From Ralstonia sp. TCR112 (lineage in GTDB: Bacteria > Pseudomonadota > Gammaproteobacteria > Burkholderiales > Burkholderiaceae): a stretch of DNA of 64,000 nucleotides. The DNA is taken from positions 62,001-126,000 of the forward strand of contig NZ_VOSS01000025.1 in NCBI RefSeq assembly GCF_007997035.1. The letters are read 5' to 3'. Of the stretch, positions 35,045-44,723 are shown in pieces. Every line of letters begins with the position of its first letter. Positions within the stretch are counted from its first letter, which is position 1. The notes beneath the pieces are model-generated. The model was not told the origin of the DNA and did not search any database. It saw nothing but the letters and a program-made list of their open reading frames with translations. The translations under genes were made by a program, and so were the position numbers.

Positions 35045-37365
35045 ATGAACGACAAGCTTCACGACGCCTCGCCGGATTCCCAAGACCAAGGCGCCGAGGC
35101 CGAACTGCGCCGCGCCGCGTTTGAATACCATCGCGCGCCGACGCGCGGCAAGATCGAGGTCCGCCCGACCAAGGCGCTGATCAACCAGCGCGACCTGTCG
35201 CTGGCGTATTCGCCGGGCGTGGCGTATCCGTGTACCGCGATCGAGCAAGATCCGTCGCTGGCGGCGGAGTACACCTCGCGCGGCAACCTCGTCGGCGTGA
35301 TCACCAACGGCACCGCGGTGCTGGGCCTGGGCGACATCGGCCCGCTGGCCAGCAAGCCGGTCATGGAAGGCAAGGGCTGCCTGTTCAAGAAATTTGCCGG
35401 CGTGGATGTGTTCGATATCGAACTGGCCGAGCGCGACCCGGACAAGCTGGTCGACATCATCGCCTCGCTGGAGCCGACGCTGGGCGGCATCAACCTTGAA
35501 GACATCAAGGCGCCGGAGTGCTTCTACATCGAGCAGAAGCTGCGTGACCGCCTGAACATTCCCGTCTTCCACGATGATCAGCACGGCACGGCGATCATCT
35601 CGTCGGCGGCCCTGCTCAACGGCCTGAAGGTCGTCGGCAAGGACATCGGCAGCGTGAAGGTGGCCGTGTCGGGCGCGGGCGCCGCGGCCATCGCTTGCCT
35701 GGACGTGATGGTGGGCCTGGGCGTCAAGCGCGAGAACGTCTACGTGGTCGACTCCAAGGGCGTGATCTACGCCGGCCGCGACGCCAAGATGGAGCCGAAC
35801 AAGGCACGCTATGCGCAAGACACGTCGGCCCGTACGCTGGCCGACATCGTGCGTGATGCAGACGTGTTCCTCGGTTGCTCGGCGGCCGGCGTGCTGACCG
35901 CCGACATGGTCAAAACCATGGCTCCGAAGCCGATCATCCTGGCGCTGGCCAACCCCGAGCCGGAAATCCGCCCGGAAATCGCCAAGGCCGCGCGCCCGGA
36001 CTGCATCATCGCCACGGGCCGTTCGGACTACCCGAACCAGGTCAACAACGTGCTGTGCTTCCCGTACATCTTCCGCGGTGCGCTCGATTGTGGCGCCACC
36101 AAGATCACGGAAGAGATGAAGCTGGCCTGCGTGAAGGCCATTGCCGAGCTGGCAGAAGCCGAAACGAACGACGCCGTGGCGCAGGCTTACGCCGGCCAGG
36201 ACCTGACCTTCGGCCCGGATTACATCATCCCGAAGCCGTTCGATTCGCGGCTGATCGAGAAGATCGCGCCGGCCGTCGCCAAGGCCGCAGAAGAGTCCGG
36301 CGTGGCCACGCGCCCGATCAAGGATCTGGACGCCTATCGCGCCCAGCTGAGCGACTTCGTGTACCACACGGGCCTGACCATGCGCCCGGTGTTCTCGGCC
36401 GCCAAGGCAACCCGAAGCGCGTCGTGTACGCCGAAGGCGAAGAAGAGCGCGTGCTGCGCGCGGTGCAGACGGTGGTCGACGAAGGCCTGGCCAAGCCGAT
36501 CCTGGTCGGCCGTCCGCACGTGATCGAAATGCGCATCCAGAAGGCCGGCCTGCGCCTGAAGCCGGGCGTGCATTTCGAGCTGGTGGATCCGGAAGACGAC
36601 CGCCGCTATCACCAGTACCACACCGCTTACCACGAGCTGATGGGCCGCAACGGCGTGACGCCGGACATGGCGAAGTCGGCGCTGCGCCGTTCGAACACGC
36701 TGATCGGTGCACTGCTGGTGCGTCTGGGTGATGCCGATGCGCTGCTCTGCGGCACGGTTGGCCGCTTTGACGCCCACCTGGAACACGTGCGCGACGTGAT
36801 CGGCCTGGCCCCGAACGCCAAGGTGTTCGCCGCCATGAACGGCCTGATGCTCGAGAAGCACACGCTGTTCATCACCGATACGTTCGTCAACGAAATGCCA
36901 AGCGCAGAAGAGCTGGCCGACATCACCAAGCTGGCGGCAGAAGAAGTGCGCCGTTTCGGCCAGGAGCCGAAGGTCGCGATGCTGTCGCACTCGATGTTCG
37001 GCTCGTCAAAGAATGCGTCGGCCCGCCGCATGCGCGCTGCGTATGACCTGCTGAAGGCCGAAGCACCAAACCTGCAGGTGGAAGGCGAGATCCAGGGTGA
37101 CGCGGCGCTGTCGGAAGACATCCGCCACCACTTCCTGCCGAAGAGCGCGTTCTCGGGCAGCGCAAACCTGCTGGTGATGCCGTCGCTTGACGCCGCCAAC
37201 ATCGCGTTCAACCTGCTCAAGATCACGGGCGGGCAGGGCGTGACGGTGGGCCCGATCCTGCTGGGTGCGGCCAAGCCGGTGCACATCCTGAACCCGTCGG
37301 CCACATCGCGCCGCATCGTCAACATGACGGCACTGGCGGTGGCAGATGTGTCGGCTACGCGTTGA
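35045..37365 (+). pseudogene. maeB: NADP-dependent malic enzyme (MaeB type), apparent frameshift
   Basis: Reads as a two-domain MaeB of about 773 residues if one base is restored. The N-terminal malic enzyme has [11 protein letters not shown], the substrate and metal region [15 protein letters not shown], and the nucleotide motif [15 protein letters not shown]. The C-terminal phosphotransacetylase-like domain ends in the window at 37365. The frame breaks at AKAT near 36404-36412: AAGGCAACCCG stands where AAGGGCAACCCG would give the expected [18 protein letters not shown]. Both halves are otherwise perfect, and the gene is usually important for NADPH and pyruvate supply, so sequence error is likely. 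The 295-base upstream gap shows a TAGAAT at 34784-34789 but no clear promoter. Confidence 0.88.
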
Positions 37366-37409
37366 TCGGTTGATCGGACGCTTGGGCCGCAGAAGGTGGG
37401 CGGCCTAAA

Positions 37410-37447
37410 AGAAAACGGCGCCTGGGGAAAGTCCAGGCGCGTTTTTC
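37410..37447. terminator. Bidirectional terminator between maeB and porin
   Basis: Perfect 8-bp stem GCGCCTGG (37418-37425) and CCAGGCGC (37433-37440). GTTTTTC follows on the plus strand and CGTTTTCTTTT on the minus strand, serving both convergent genes. Confidence 0.88.
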
Positions 37448-37462
37448 TTTGCTGCCGACTGC

Positions 37463-38533
37463 TTAGAACTTCGCGCGGATGCCTACGCCGAAGGTGTCGG
37501 CCGAGCTAAGGTTCGTCACCTTGTCGCGCATGTACGCGGCGTACACATCGGTGCGCTTGGACAGCGAATAGTCGTACCCAACGGCCCACGTGTTGCGCTT
37601 CACGTCAGCCGCGCCAGAAGTCTTCGTGTACGCGTACGACGCGAGGATGCTGCCCGGGCCGACCGGCACCGATACACCCAGCTGCCCGCCGTTGCTCTTC
37701 GCATCGCCGGAGTTGATGGCGTTCTTGATGTACTGGTACTGGCCGTAGACCTTGGCCACGCCAAAGTCGTACGTGGCACCCAGCTGCGTCGCGGTCTGGC
37801 GCGAGAACCCTGCCACCAGTGCGTTCAGGTCACCCGGAGCGGAGTCGAAGCGCACCTGCTGGAACGCTGCGGTGGCTGCGAAGTTGCCACGGAAGTACAG
37901 GAAGTTGCCGCCCCACTTGTTCTGGCCGTTGTGACCAGCCTGCTCGCCCGCGCCGTAGATGAAGTTGGCGGTCAGACCGTTGAAGTCCGGCGTCGAATAC
38001 ATGATCGAGTTATTCCAGCCCGAATCGCCGACGAGGCCCGAGATGCCACCGGGGCCGCTCAGGCCGTTGCCGAGGTACGTGTGGAACACCATCGGCGAGA
38101 ACGTGTACGAATCGATGAACGGGTTGAACAGGATCGTCGATACGAAATACGGCGGCGTCAGGCGGCCGAGCTTGATCGAGCCCCAGGTGCTCGATTGCAG
38201 GCCGACGAACGAGTTGCGGGCGAAGAACGTGTCGCCGTCAAAGCGGCCGTACTTGCCGGTGTCGGGGCGGAAGAACGCTTCCAGCGTGAAGATCGCCTTC
38301 AGGCCGTTGCCGAGGTCTTCGCTGCCCTTCATGCCCCAGTACGACGTGGACATCCCGCCCGAGTTGACGCCCCAGGCGCGGTCGGATGCGCCCAGGCTCT
38401 TGGTGGCGCCCGCCCAGGCATCCACCTGGCCGTACAGCGTGACGGACGATTGCGCCTGCGCACCGGCACTTGCTGCCCCCAGTGCCGATGCCACTGCCAG
38501 CGCGGCCATGCCACGCTTGAATTTCGACTGCAT
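37463..38533 (-). CDS. Gram-negative general porin
   Basis: 356 residues with a signal peptide (MQSKFKRGMAALAVASALG, cleavage near AGAQAQ), then SSVTLYGQVDAWAG, the opening strand of betaproteobacterial trimeric porins. It ends in VGIRAKF with the C-terminal Phe needed for outer-membrane assembly. GLQSSTWGSIKLGRLTPPYF marks the region before loop 3. It would form a passive channel. It lies 152 bases downstream of uraD on the same strand, so it may serve uptake for the purine cluster, though a separate promoter is likely. Confidence 0.92.
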   Translation of the reverse strand: MQSKFKRGMAALAVASALGAASAGAQAQSSVTLYGQVDAWAGATKSLGASDRAWGVNSGGMSTSYWGMKGSEDLGNGLKAIFTLEAFFRPDTGKYGRFDGDTFFARNSFVGLQSSTWGSIKLGRLTPPYFVSTILFNPFIDSYTFSPMVFHTYLGNGLSGPGGISGLVGDSGWNNSIMYSTPDFNGLTANFIYGAGEQAGHNGQNKWGGNFLYFRGNFAATAAFQQVRFDSAPGDLNALVAGFSRQTATQLGATYDFGVAKVYGQYQYIKNAINSGDAKSNGGQLGVSVPVGPGSILASYAYTKTSGAADVKRNTWAVGYDYSLSKRTDVYAAYMRDKVTNLSSADTFGVGIRAKF

Positions 38534-38685
38534 TGCTACCTCCTTTGTTGTTGAAGATCACTGCAGGTTGCGCCGCATTCTTTGATGCAGTCACAGGCCG
38601 GCTGGTCAGGCTCCATGCCGGACGGTGTCCCATGCCCCATGACACCGCGCCCACAGCGTTGTTTTTTGCTGATGAACCTGAAAAA

Positions 38686-39210
38686 TCAGTTTGCTGAAAT
38701 CAAATCGGCCAGGCGGAAACCTGCAATGCGATGAATCTGTTCGAGCGAGGCACGCAGCTCGGTATCGCGGTCGTTTTCCACGCGCTTGCTGAAGTTGTCG
38801 ATGATCCCGTGGCGGTCGTAGCCGCGCACTGCCAGGATGAACGGGAAGCCGAACTTCTCGTTGTACTGCGCGTTGAGTGCCTGCAGGCGTGCAAACTCTT
38901 CCGGCGTGCACTGGTTCAGGCCCGCACCGCTTTGCTCGCGCGTCGACTCGGCGGTCAGTTCACCGCGCACGGCCGCCTTGCCCGCCAGCTCGGGGTGAGC
39001 GCGCACGAGCTTGAGTTGCGGCTCGATGCCAGCCGAGTCCACCGCATTGCGCATGGCAGCCGCCAGCGCCTCGGCCGAGGCGAACGGGCGTTGCGTGGCG
39101 GCCTGTTCGGCAACCCACGGCGAATGCTCGTAGACGCCGCCGAGGACTTGCACGAACTGCGATGCGTCCATGCCGTTGAGTTGCGAAAGGGTGTAGGTGG
39201 TCTGGCTCAT
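38686..39210 (-). CDS. uraD: OHCU decarboxylase
   Basis: 174 residues. UraD converts 2-oxo-4-hydroxy-4-carboxy-5-ureidoimidazoline to (S)-allantoin, the last step from urate. Motifs are GVYEHSPWVAEQA near residue 25, the catalytic His in VRAHPELAGKAA, and KFGFPFILAVRG with the later RIAGFRLADLI. Its start overlaps the stop of puuE by four bases (ATGA), so the two are coupled, although allantoinase acts after it. A porin gene follows. Confidence 0.93.
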   Translation of the reverse strand: MSQTTYTLSQLNGMDASQFVQVLGGVYEHSPWVAEQAATQRPFASAEALAAAMRNAVDSAGIEPQLKLVRAHPELAGKAAVRGELTAESTREQSGAGLNQCTPEEFARLQALNAQYNEKFGFPFILAVRGYDRHGIIDNFSKRVENDRDTELRASLEQIHRIAGFRLADLISAN

Positions 39211-40169
39211 GCTGTGGTGCTCAAAACGGGTTGCTTGGCATACGGATGGTTCTGGATCCAGTGCTGCGCGATGTCGATACGGCGGCAGATCCAGACCTTG
39301 TCGTGCGATTGCACGTAGTCGAGGAAGCGCTGCAGCGCACGGAAGCGCGCCGGCCGGCCCAGCAGGCGGCAGTGCATGCCGATCGACAGCATCTTCGGCT
39401 GCGCGAGGCCGTTCGGATCGCCTTCCTCGTACAGCACGTCGAAGGCGTCCTTCAGGTACTGGTAGAAGTGGTCGGCCGTGTTGAAGCCTTGCGGGCTGGC
39501 AAAGCGCATGTCGTTGGTGTCGAGCGTGTACGGCACCACCAGGTGCGGCTTGGTCTCGCCGGATGACGTTTGGACTTCGGTCCAGAAGGGCAGGTCGTCG
39601 CCGTAATAGTCGGCGTCGTAGGCAAAGCCGCCGTGCTCGACCACCAGACGGCGCGTGTTGGGGCTGTCGCGGCCGGTGTACCAGCCCAGCGGTGCGTTGC
39701 CGGTCAGCTCGCGAATGATCTCGACGCCGATGCGCATGTGCTCGCGCTCGGTGGCTTCGTCGACGTTCTGATAATGGATCCAGCGCCAGCCGTGGCAGGC
39801 GATTTCGTGGCCCAGGTCAACGAAGGCTTGCGTCACGTCCGGATGGCGCTGCAGGGCCATTGACACACCGAAGATCGTCAGCGGCAGGCCGCGCTTTTCA
39901 AACTCGCGCAGGATGCGCCACACGCCCGCGCGCGATCCGTATTCGTAAATCCCCTCCATGCTCATATGGCGGGCAGGGTAGGCCGCGGCGCCAATGATTT
40001 CCGAGAGGAACTGCTCGGAGCCCGCGTCGCCGTGCAACACGCAGTTTTCACCGCCTTCCTCGTAGTTGAGGACGAACTGCAGGGCGACGCGCGCACCGCC
40101 CGGCCAGTTGGCGTTGGGCGGGTTCTTGCCGTAACCGATGAGATCGCGCGGATAGTTATTGTTTGTCAT
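39207..40169 (-). CDS. puuE: Allantoinase, polysaccharide-deacetylase type (PuuE)
   Basis: 320 residues. PuuE hydrolyses allantoin to allantoate without the metal cluster of classical allantoinases and has a NodB-like fold. Typical blocks are YPRDLIGYGKNPPNANWPGG at the start, YEYGSRAGVWRILREF, the LGHEIACHGWRWIHYQNV core and GWYTGRDSPNTRRL. It lies between the 8-oxoguanine deaminase gene and uraD. No allantoicase gene is visible in the window, so the pathway continues elsewhere. Confidence 0.94.
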   Translation of the reverse strand: MTNNNYPRDLIGYGKNPPNANWPGGARVALQFVLNYEEGGENCVLHGDAGSEQFLSEIIGAAAYPARHMSMEGIYEYGSRAGVWRILREFEKRGLPLTIFGVSMALQRHPDVTQAFVDLGHEIACHGWRWIHYQNVDEATEREHMRIGVEIIRELTGNAPLGWYTGRDSPNTRRLVVEHGGFAYDADYYGDDLPFWTEVQTSSGETKPHLVVPYTLDTNDMRFASPQGFNTADHFYQYLKDAFDVLYEEGDPNGLAQPKMLSIGMHCRLLGRPARFRALQRFLDYVQSHDKVWICRRIDIAQHWIQNHPYAKQPVLSTTA

Positions 40170-40279
40170 GGTTTTTCATGTCGAGGAGACTTCATACAAC
40201 ACCGGTCAGACAGTGGAATGCGGCTTTCCAAATTCACGACATCACAGCGGCGTCATGAACCAGGCAAGGCGCCATCGCG

Positions 40280-41710
40280 TCAAGCCGGGACTGCCCGGGC
40301 AGCCTGCGCCAGTTCCAGCGCGAGCTTCCGGTGAACCGTGAGATGGGCGTCGAGTTCAAGCGTGGTCAGGCGGCCGTCTTCGACGACCACGCGCCCGTTG
40401 ATCACGCTGTGCGCCACGTTGGACGGGGCGCAGAACACCAGCGCCGCGACGGGGTCGTGGTCGGCGCCGGCAAAGCCGACTTGGTGACGATCGAAGCTGA
40501 CAAAGTCGGCCGACATGCCGGGTGCGAGCGCGCCGATGTCGTCGCGGTTGAGCACGCGCGCGCCGCCGAGCGTGGCGATCTCCAGCGCCTCGCGCGCGCT
40601 CATCGCAGCGGGGCCAAAGCCGACGCGTGCGAGCAGCATGGCTTGGCGCGTTTCGCCGAGCATGTGCGCTCCATCGTTCGACGCGCTGCCATCCACGCCG
40701 AGGCCGACCGGCACGCCGGCATCGCGCATCGTGCGGATGGGCGCAATGCCCGACGCAAGCCGCATGTTCGAGCACGGGCAATGCGCAACGCCGGTGCCGG
40801 TGCGCGCAAACACGTCGATGCCGTGGGCGTCGAGCTTTACGCAGTGCGCATGCCAGACGTCGTGGCCGACCCAGCCGAGGTCTTCCGCGTACTCGGCCGG
40901 CGTCATGCCGAACTTCTCGCGTGAGTAAGCGATGTCGTTGTCGTTCTCGGCCAGGTGGGTGTGCATCGACACGCCGTAGCTGCGGGCGAGCTTGGCCGAT
41001 TCGCGCATCAGGTCACGCGAGACGGAGAAGGGCGAGCACGGCGCCACCACCACACGCAGCATCGAATGGCGGTCGGCGTTGTGCCACGTTTCAATCAGGC
41101 GCTGCGTTTCCTTCAGGATGGCTTCTTCGCCTTCGACCACGCGGTCCGGCGGCAAACCGCCCTGGCTGCGGCCGACGCTCATGCTGCCGCGCGCCGCGTG
41201 AAAACGCATGCCGATCTGTTGCGCGGCTTCGATCGAATCATCGAGCCGGCTGCCGTTCGGGTACAGATACAGATGGTCGCTGGACGTCGTGCAGCCCGAG
41301 AGCAGCAGTTCCGCCATCGCGGTAAGCGTAGACACGCGCACCATCTCGGGCGTGAGGCCCGCCCACACCGGGTACAGGTTCGTCAGCCAGCCGAACAGTT
41401 CCGCATCCTGCGCGGCGGGCAGGGCGCGCGTCAGGCTTTGATACATGTGATGGTGCGTGTTGACGAAACCCGGCGTGACCACGTGGTCGCGCAGTTCCAT
41501 CACGCGTACGTTGGGTTGGCGCGTTGTGTTATCAGCGGCATCGCGATACTGCGACGGCAGATCGGCCGTGGCGCCCACCCATTCGATCACGCCACCGCGC
41601 GCAACCAGGGCGCCGTCCGGGATCTCGCGGCGTTGCGCATCCATGGTGACCAGCACGTCGGCATGACGGGCGATCAGAAGCGGGTCGTTGTGCCCGACAG
41701 TGGCGTTCAT
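40280..41710 (-). CDS. 8-oxoguanine deaminase (amidohydrolase)
   Basis: 476 residues of the amidohydrolase superfamily. Metal ligands are visible in VNTHHHMYQSL, MHTHLAENDND, WHAHCVKLD and GLGVDGSASNDGAHM. The NTHHH opening, WLTNLYPVW and CTTSSDHLYLYP are typical of the 8-oxoguanine/isoxanthopterin deaminase group as distinct from ATZ/TRZ or cytosine deaminases. Deamination of 8-oxoguanine yields urate directly, which fits a urate-catabolic cluster. It starts 4 bases after the permease stop, so both share an operon. Exact substrate is from family and context. Confidence 0.85.
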   Translation of the reverse strand: MNATVGHNDPLLIARHADVLVTMDAQRREIPDGALVARGGVIEWVGATADLPSQYRDAADNTTRQPNVRVMELRDHVVTPGFVNTHHHMYQSLTRALPAAQDAELFGWLTNLYPVWAGLTPEMVRVSTLTAMAELLLSGCTTSSDHLYLYPNGSRLDDSIEAAQQIGMRFHAARGSMSVGRSQGGLPPDRVVEGEEAILKETQRLIETWHNADRHSMLRVVVAPCSPFSVSRDLMRESAKLARSYGVSMHTHLAENDNDIAYSREKFGMTPAEYAEDLGWVGHDVWHAHCVKLDAHGIDVFARTGTGVAHCPCSNMRLASGIAPIRTMRDAGVPVGLGVDGSASNDGAHMLGETRQAMLLARVGFGPAAMSAREALEIATLGGARVLNRDDIGALAPGMSADFVSFDRHQVGFAGADHDPVAALVFCAPSNVAHSVINGRVVVEDGRLTTLELDAHLTVHRKLALELAQAARAVPA

Positions 41711-41714
41711 GCAA

Positions 41715-43124
41715 TTACTCCGTGCCGTGGGTGTTGGCGGCCGCGTCGCGCATTGCGTGCTCGGCAGACTGCATGCCGTTGTAGTACAGGTTCAGGATGA
41801 CCGCGACCAGCGTGCCCAGCACGATGCCGCTGTGCGTGACGGGCTCCAGCCAATGCGGCAGGTACTGGAAGAAGGTCGGTGCCAGCGTCGGGATCATGCC
41901 GAAGCCGATCGAGATCGCCACGATGAACAGGTTGTGGCGGTACTTGTTGAAATCGATCGAGCCGAGAATGCGCACGCCGGTCGCGGCCACCATGCCGAAC
42001 ATCACAATGCCCGCACCGCCCAGCACGAACGAAGGTACCGACGCCACGATGTGCGCCATCTTCGGGAACAGGCCCAGCGCGATGAGAATCACGCCGCCCA
42101 TGGCCGCCACGTATCGCGAACGCACCCCCGTGACCGTCACCAGCCCGACGTTCTGCGAGAACGATGTGTACGGGAACGTGTTGAACACGCCGCCGATCAC
42201 GGTGCCCAGACCGTCGGCGCGCAGGCCGCGTGTGAGGTCATCGGTGGACAGCTTCTTGCCGGTGATTTCCGCCAGCGCCAGGAACATGCCGGTCGATTCC
42301 ACCAGGGTGATCAACATCACGATGCACATCGAGGCGATGGCGCCGAAGTGGAAGGTCGGCATGCCGAAGTGCAGCGGCGTGATCACAGCCACCCAGTCGG
42401 CGTCGGTGATGCCGGCAAAGCTGACCTTGCCGAACGCCATGGCGATGAACGTGCCGATCACGATGCCCAGCAGCACGGCAATGTTGCCGATCAGGCCGCG
42501 GCCGTACTTTGTCAGCAACAGGATGATGACGAGCACTGCCAGCGCGATGCCCAGGCCGCTCAGATCGCCGTAGGCCGGGTTGGGCACGGTCTTGAGCACG
42601 CCGTCGACCATGGTCTTCATGGTCGGCTGGCCACCTGCTGCCCAGTTGATGCCAACGCCCATCAGCGACATGCCGATCAGCGTGATGACGGTGCCCGTCA
42701 CGACCGGCGGGAAGAGCCCTAGCACGCGGCCCATGAGCGGCGCGACGATGATGCCGAACAACCCCGCCGCGATCACCGCGCCGTAGATGCCGAGCAGGCC
42801 GATGCTCGGGTCGGTGCCGATGGCAATCATCGGGCCCACCGAGGCGAAGGTCACGCCCATCATGACCGGCATGCGAATGCCGAACTTCCAGATGCCGAAA
42901 GCCTGGATGAGGGTGGCAAGGCCAGCGGCAAACAAATCCGCGTTGATCAGAAAAGCGAGCTGTTCCTTGGGCAGATGCAGTGCACCGCCCACAATCAGAG
43001 GCACTGCCACGGTGCCTGCATACATCACCAATACATGTTGCAGACCCAATGCGAGCAGGCGTCCGTACGCCACGCGCTCATTGGTCAGATCCGCCGTGGG
43101 GGCGGCGATGGTGCTGCTTGCCAT
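41715..43124 (-). CDS. NCS2-family purine/urate:cation symporter
   Basis: 469 residues with about 12-14 hydrophobic segments. The NCS2 signature QNVGLVTVTG (pattern Q-N-x-G-x4-T-G) is present, together with AGTVAVPLIVGGAL near the first helix and FGMVAATGVRIL late. Placement directly before the 8-oxoguanine deaminase and in a urate pathway suggests uptake of urate or xanthine (UacT/XanP-like). A perfect 9-bp hairpin AAGCCGGAC-GGC-GTCCGGCTT (43145-43165) lies in its 5' region, between it and the GntR gene. Confidence 0.9.
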   Translation of the reverse strand: MASSTIAAPTADLTNERVAYGRLLALGLQHVLVMYAGTVAVPLIVGGALHLPKEQLAFLINADLFAAGLATLIQAFGIWKFGIRMPVMMGVTFASVGPMIAIGTDPSIGLLGIYGAVIAAGLFGIIVAPLMGRVLGLFPPVVTGTVITLIGMSLMGVGINWAAGGQPTMKTMVDGVLKTVPNPAYGDLSGLGIALAVLVIILLLTKYGRGLIGNIAVLLGIVIGTFIAMAFGKVSFAGITDADWVAVITPLHFGMPTFHFGAIASMCIVMLITLVESTGMFLALAEITGKKLSTDDLTRGLRADGLGTVIGGVFNTFPYTSFSQNVGLVTVTGVRSRYVAAMGGVILIALGLFPKMAHIVASVPSFVLGGAGIVMFGMVAATGVRILGSIDFNKYRHNLFIVAISIGFGMIPTLAPTFFQYLPHWLEPVTHSGIVLGTLVAVILNLYYNGMQSAEHAMRDAAANTHGTE

Positions 43125-43215
43125 AAAGGTCTCCTTTGGGTGGTAAGCCGGACGGCGTCCGGCTTGTGGCGGCTGGCCTCTGTCGTGCCGGCTCGCCCGA
43201 TACAGCTAACCGGTC

Positions 43216-43974
43216 CTAGATTTTGTCCTTCCCGCCGCGCGGGCCCAATACCGAACGCAGATCGAAATCAGCGGGCGCTTCGGGGCGCACGCGATCGGCG
43301 CAGCATTGCAAGTGCTGGGCCATGTGGGCCTGGGCAGCGCTGGCGTCGCCACGCTCCAGCGCATTGAGGATGTCGAGGTGTTCGTCGAAGGAGCAGGCGT
43401 TGTTGCCGGGAGCCTCCACGCTGGCGATCATCAGCGTGGTGCGCGACACCAGCCGGCGCATCATCTCGACCACCAGCGGGTTGCCGGATTGCTCGGCCAG
43501 CGCCACATGAAATTCCGCAGACAGGCGAATCCAACGCGGGCGATCGTGCGTGACAAATGCCTGCCGCTCCTGCTTGACGAGTTCCATGAGCGGCGCAATG
43601 GCAGCCTTTGGATTGCTGCTGCGGCCGACCTTGTCGAGCACCGCACGCTCCAGGATCTGGCGCAGCTCGAACATGGCGTGGGCTTCGTCGATGGAGGGCG
43701 CGGCGATGAACGCGCCGCGATTCGGCTCCAGGTCGACCAGGCCGTCGGCGGCCAGCTGGGAGAAGACCTTGCGCACCGTATGACGCGCGGTGGCATAGAT
43801 TTCGCACAGCGCATGCTCCGTCAGCTTGGTGCGCGGGGGCAGGCGGTGCTCCATGATCGCGTCGTAGATCTCGTGATACATCCGTTCTTCGACCGACATG
43901 CGTGTTGCTCCCGATGCCTTAGCGCCCGACTTCGACACCGCTTCCGTGGAGACCAGCTTGAGATTCTTGGACAT
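43216..43974 (-). CDS. GntR-family (FadR/FCD) regulator of purine catabolism
   Basis: 252 residues from ATG 43974; in-frame upstream codons to 44034 overlap the promoter and are rejected. The winged helix is MYHEIYDAIMEHRLPPRTKLTEHALCEIYATARHTVRKVFSQL and the FCD effector domain follows (FELRQILE, FHVALAEQSGNPLVVEMMRRLV). It stands between the permease operon and the divergent uraH-puuD. The 10-bp inverted repeat over its own promoter (44026-44065) suggests autorepression and control of uraH-puuD. The effector may be a purine intermediate (inference). Confidence 0.88.
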   Translation of the reverse strand: MSKNLKLVSTEAVSKSGAKASGATRMSVEERMYHEIYDAIMEHRLPPRTKLTEHALCEIYATARHTVRKVFSQLAADGLVDLEPNRGAFIAAPSIDEAHAMFELRQILERAVLDKVGRSSNPKAAIAPLMELVKQERQAFVTHDRPRWIRLSAEFHVALAEQSGNPLVVEMMRRLVSRTTLMIASVEAPGNNACSFDEHLDILNALERGDASAAQAHMAQHLQCCADRVRPEAPADFDLRSVLGPRGGKDKI

Positions 43975-44025
43975 GGCAGACCCGCCTTTGAGTAACGCGC
44001 CGCAGCATAAGCAACTGCGAAAATC

Positions 44026-44065
44026 TGTTGACAATTATTCGTGGCGACCTTCAATATTGTCAACA
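44026..44065. promoter_or_regulatory. GntR-gene promoter with inverted-repeat operator
   Basis: TGTTGACAAT (44026-44035) recurs inverted as ATTGTCAACA (44056-44065), a perfect 10-bp match with centres 30 bases apart (about three helical turns). On the minus strand TTGACA (44063-44058) and AATAAT (44039-44034) with an 18-base spacer form a good sigma-70 promoter for the GntR gene, with the half-sites lying on its -35 and just past its -10. A second TTGACA (44028-44033) points towards uraH, but its -10 is weak. The remaining bases to 44352 show no gene. Confidence 0.7.
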
Positions 44066-44352
44066 AAATGCGTTCGGGAATCCGACAAACTAGGGAAATC
44101 CCTGTTTCAAGCCGAGTCTAGCGATACGGCGGAAGCAAGGCGTCGGACCCAGAACGAGCGACGGCTTTGCCGGTTTGGCATGCACCCTCCCAACATGGGC
44201 GGCAGGCGTAAACCGGCTGGACGCGCGCCGGGATGCGTGCACAGCACGTACCGAGCGGGCCCCGACGCCAATCCTTGTCACACAAGGGTTTGGCGCGAGG
44301 TGCAAGTGGAGGCAGCGGCGCTTCTGAAAATTCGAACTACAGAGGAAGACAA

Positions 44353-44706
44353 ATGGGACGCTTGACCACCCATGTGCTCGACACCGCTGCAGGCACGCCG
44401 GGCCAAAACCTGGCGATCGCACTGTTCAAAATTGTCGACAATCAGCGGCAACCGATCAAATCGGTCCGCACCAATTACGATGGCCGTTGCGATGCGCCGC
44501 TGCTGGAAGGCGACGCGCTGCAAACCGGCGTATATGAGCTGGACTTCGGCGTGGGCGAGTACTACCGGGCCGCCGGCGTCAAACTCCCCGAGCCCGCGTT
44601 CCTCGACGTGGTGACGCTGCGCTTTGGCGTAGCCGATACGAGCGCGCACTACCACGTGCCGCTGCTGGTGTCGCCGTGGTCGTATTCGACCTATCGCGGT
44701 AGCTGA
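44353..44706 (+). CDS. uraH: 5-hydroxyisourate hydrolase
   Basis: 117 residues. This transthyretin-like enzyme hydrolyses 5-hydroxyisourate to OHCU. The family signatures are at both ends: [16 protein letters not shown] with the catalytic His, [11 protein letters not shown] in the middle, and the C-terminal [17 protein letters not shown] with the terminal Y-R-G-S. ATG 44353 is preceded by AGAGGAAG. puuD, which supplies its substrate, follows 17 bases later. Confidence 0.96.
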   Translation: MGRLTTHVLDTAAGTPGQNLAIALFKIVDNQRQPIKSVRTNYDGRCDAPLLEGDALQTGVYELDFGVGEYYRAAGVKLPEPAFLDVVTLRFGVADTSAHYHVPLLVSPWSYSTYRGS

Positions 44707-44723
44707 GAGGGCAGGGACTCATC

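Noticed and set aside
43145..43165. Hairpin as a rho-independent terminator of the GntR gene
   Set aside because: It lies upstream, not downstream, of the permease gene in the reading direction of both minus-strand genes and lacks a T tract.
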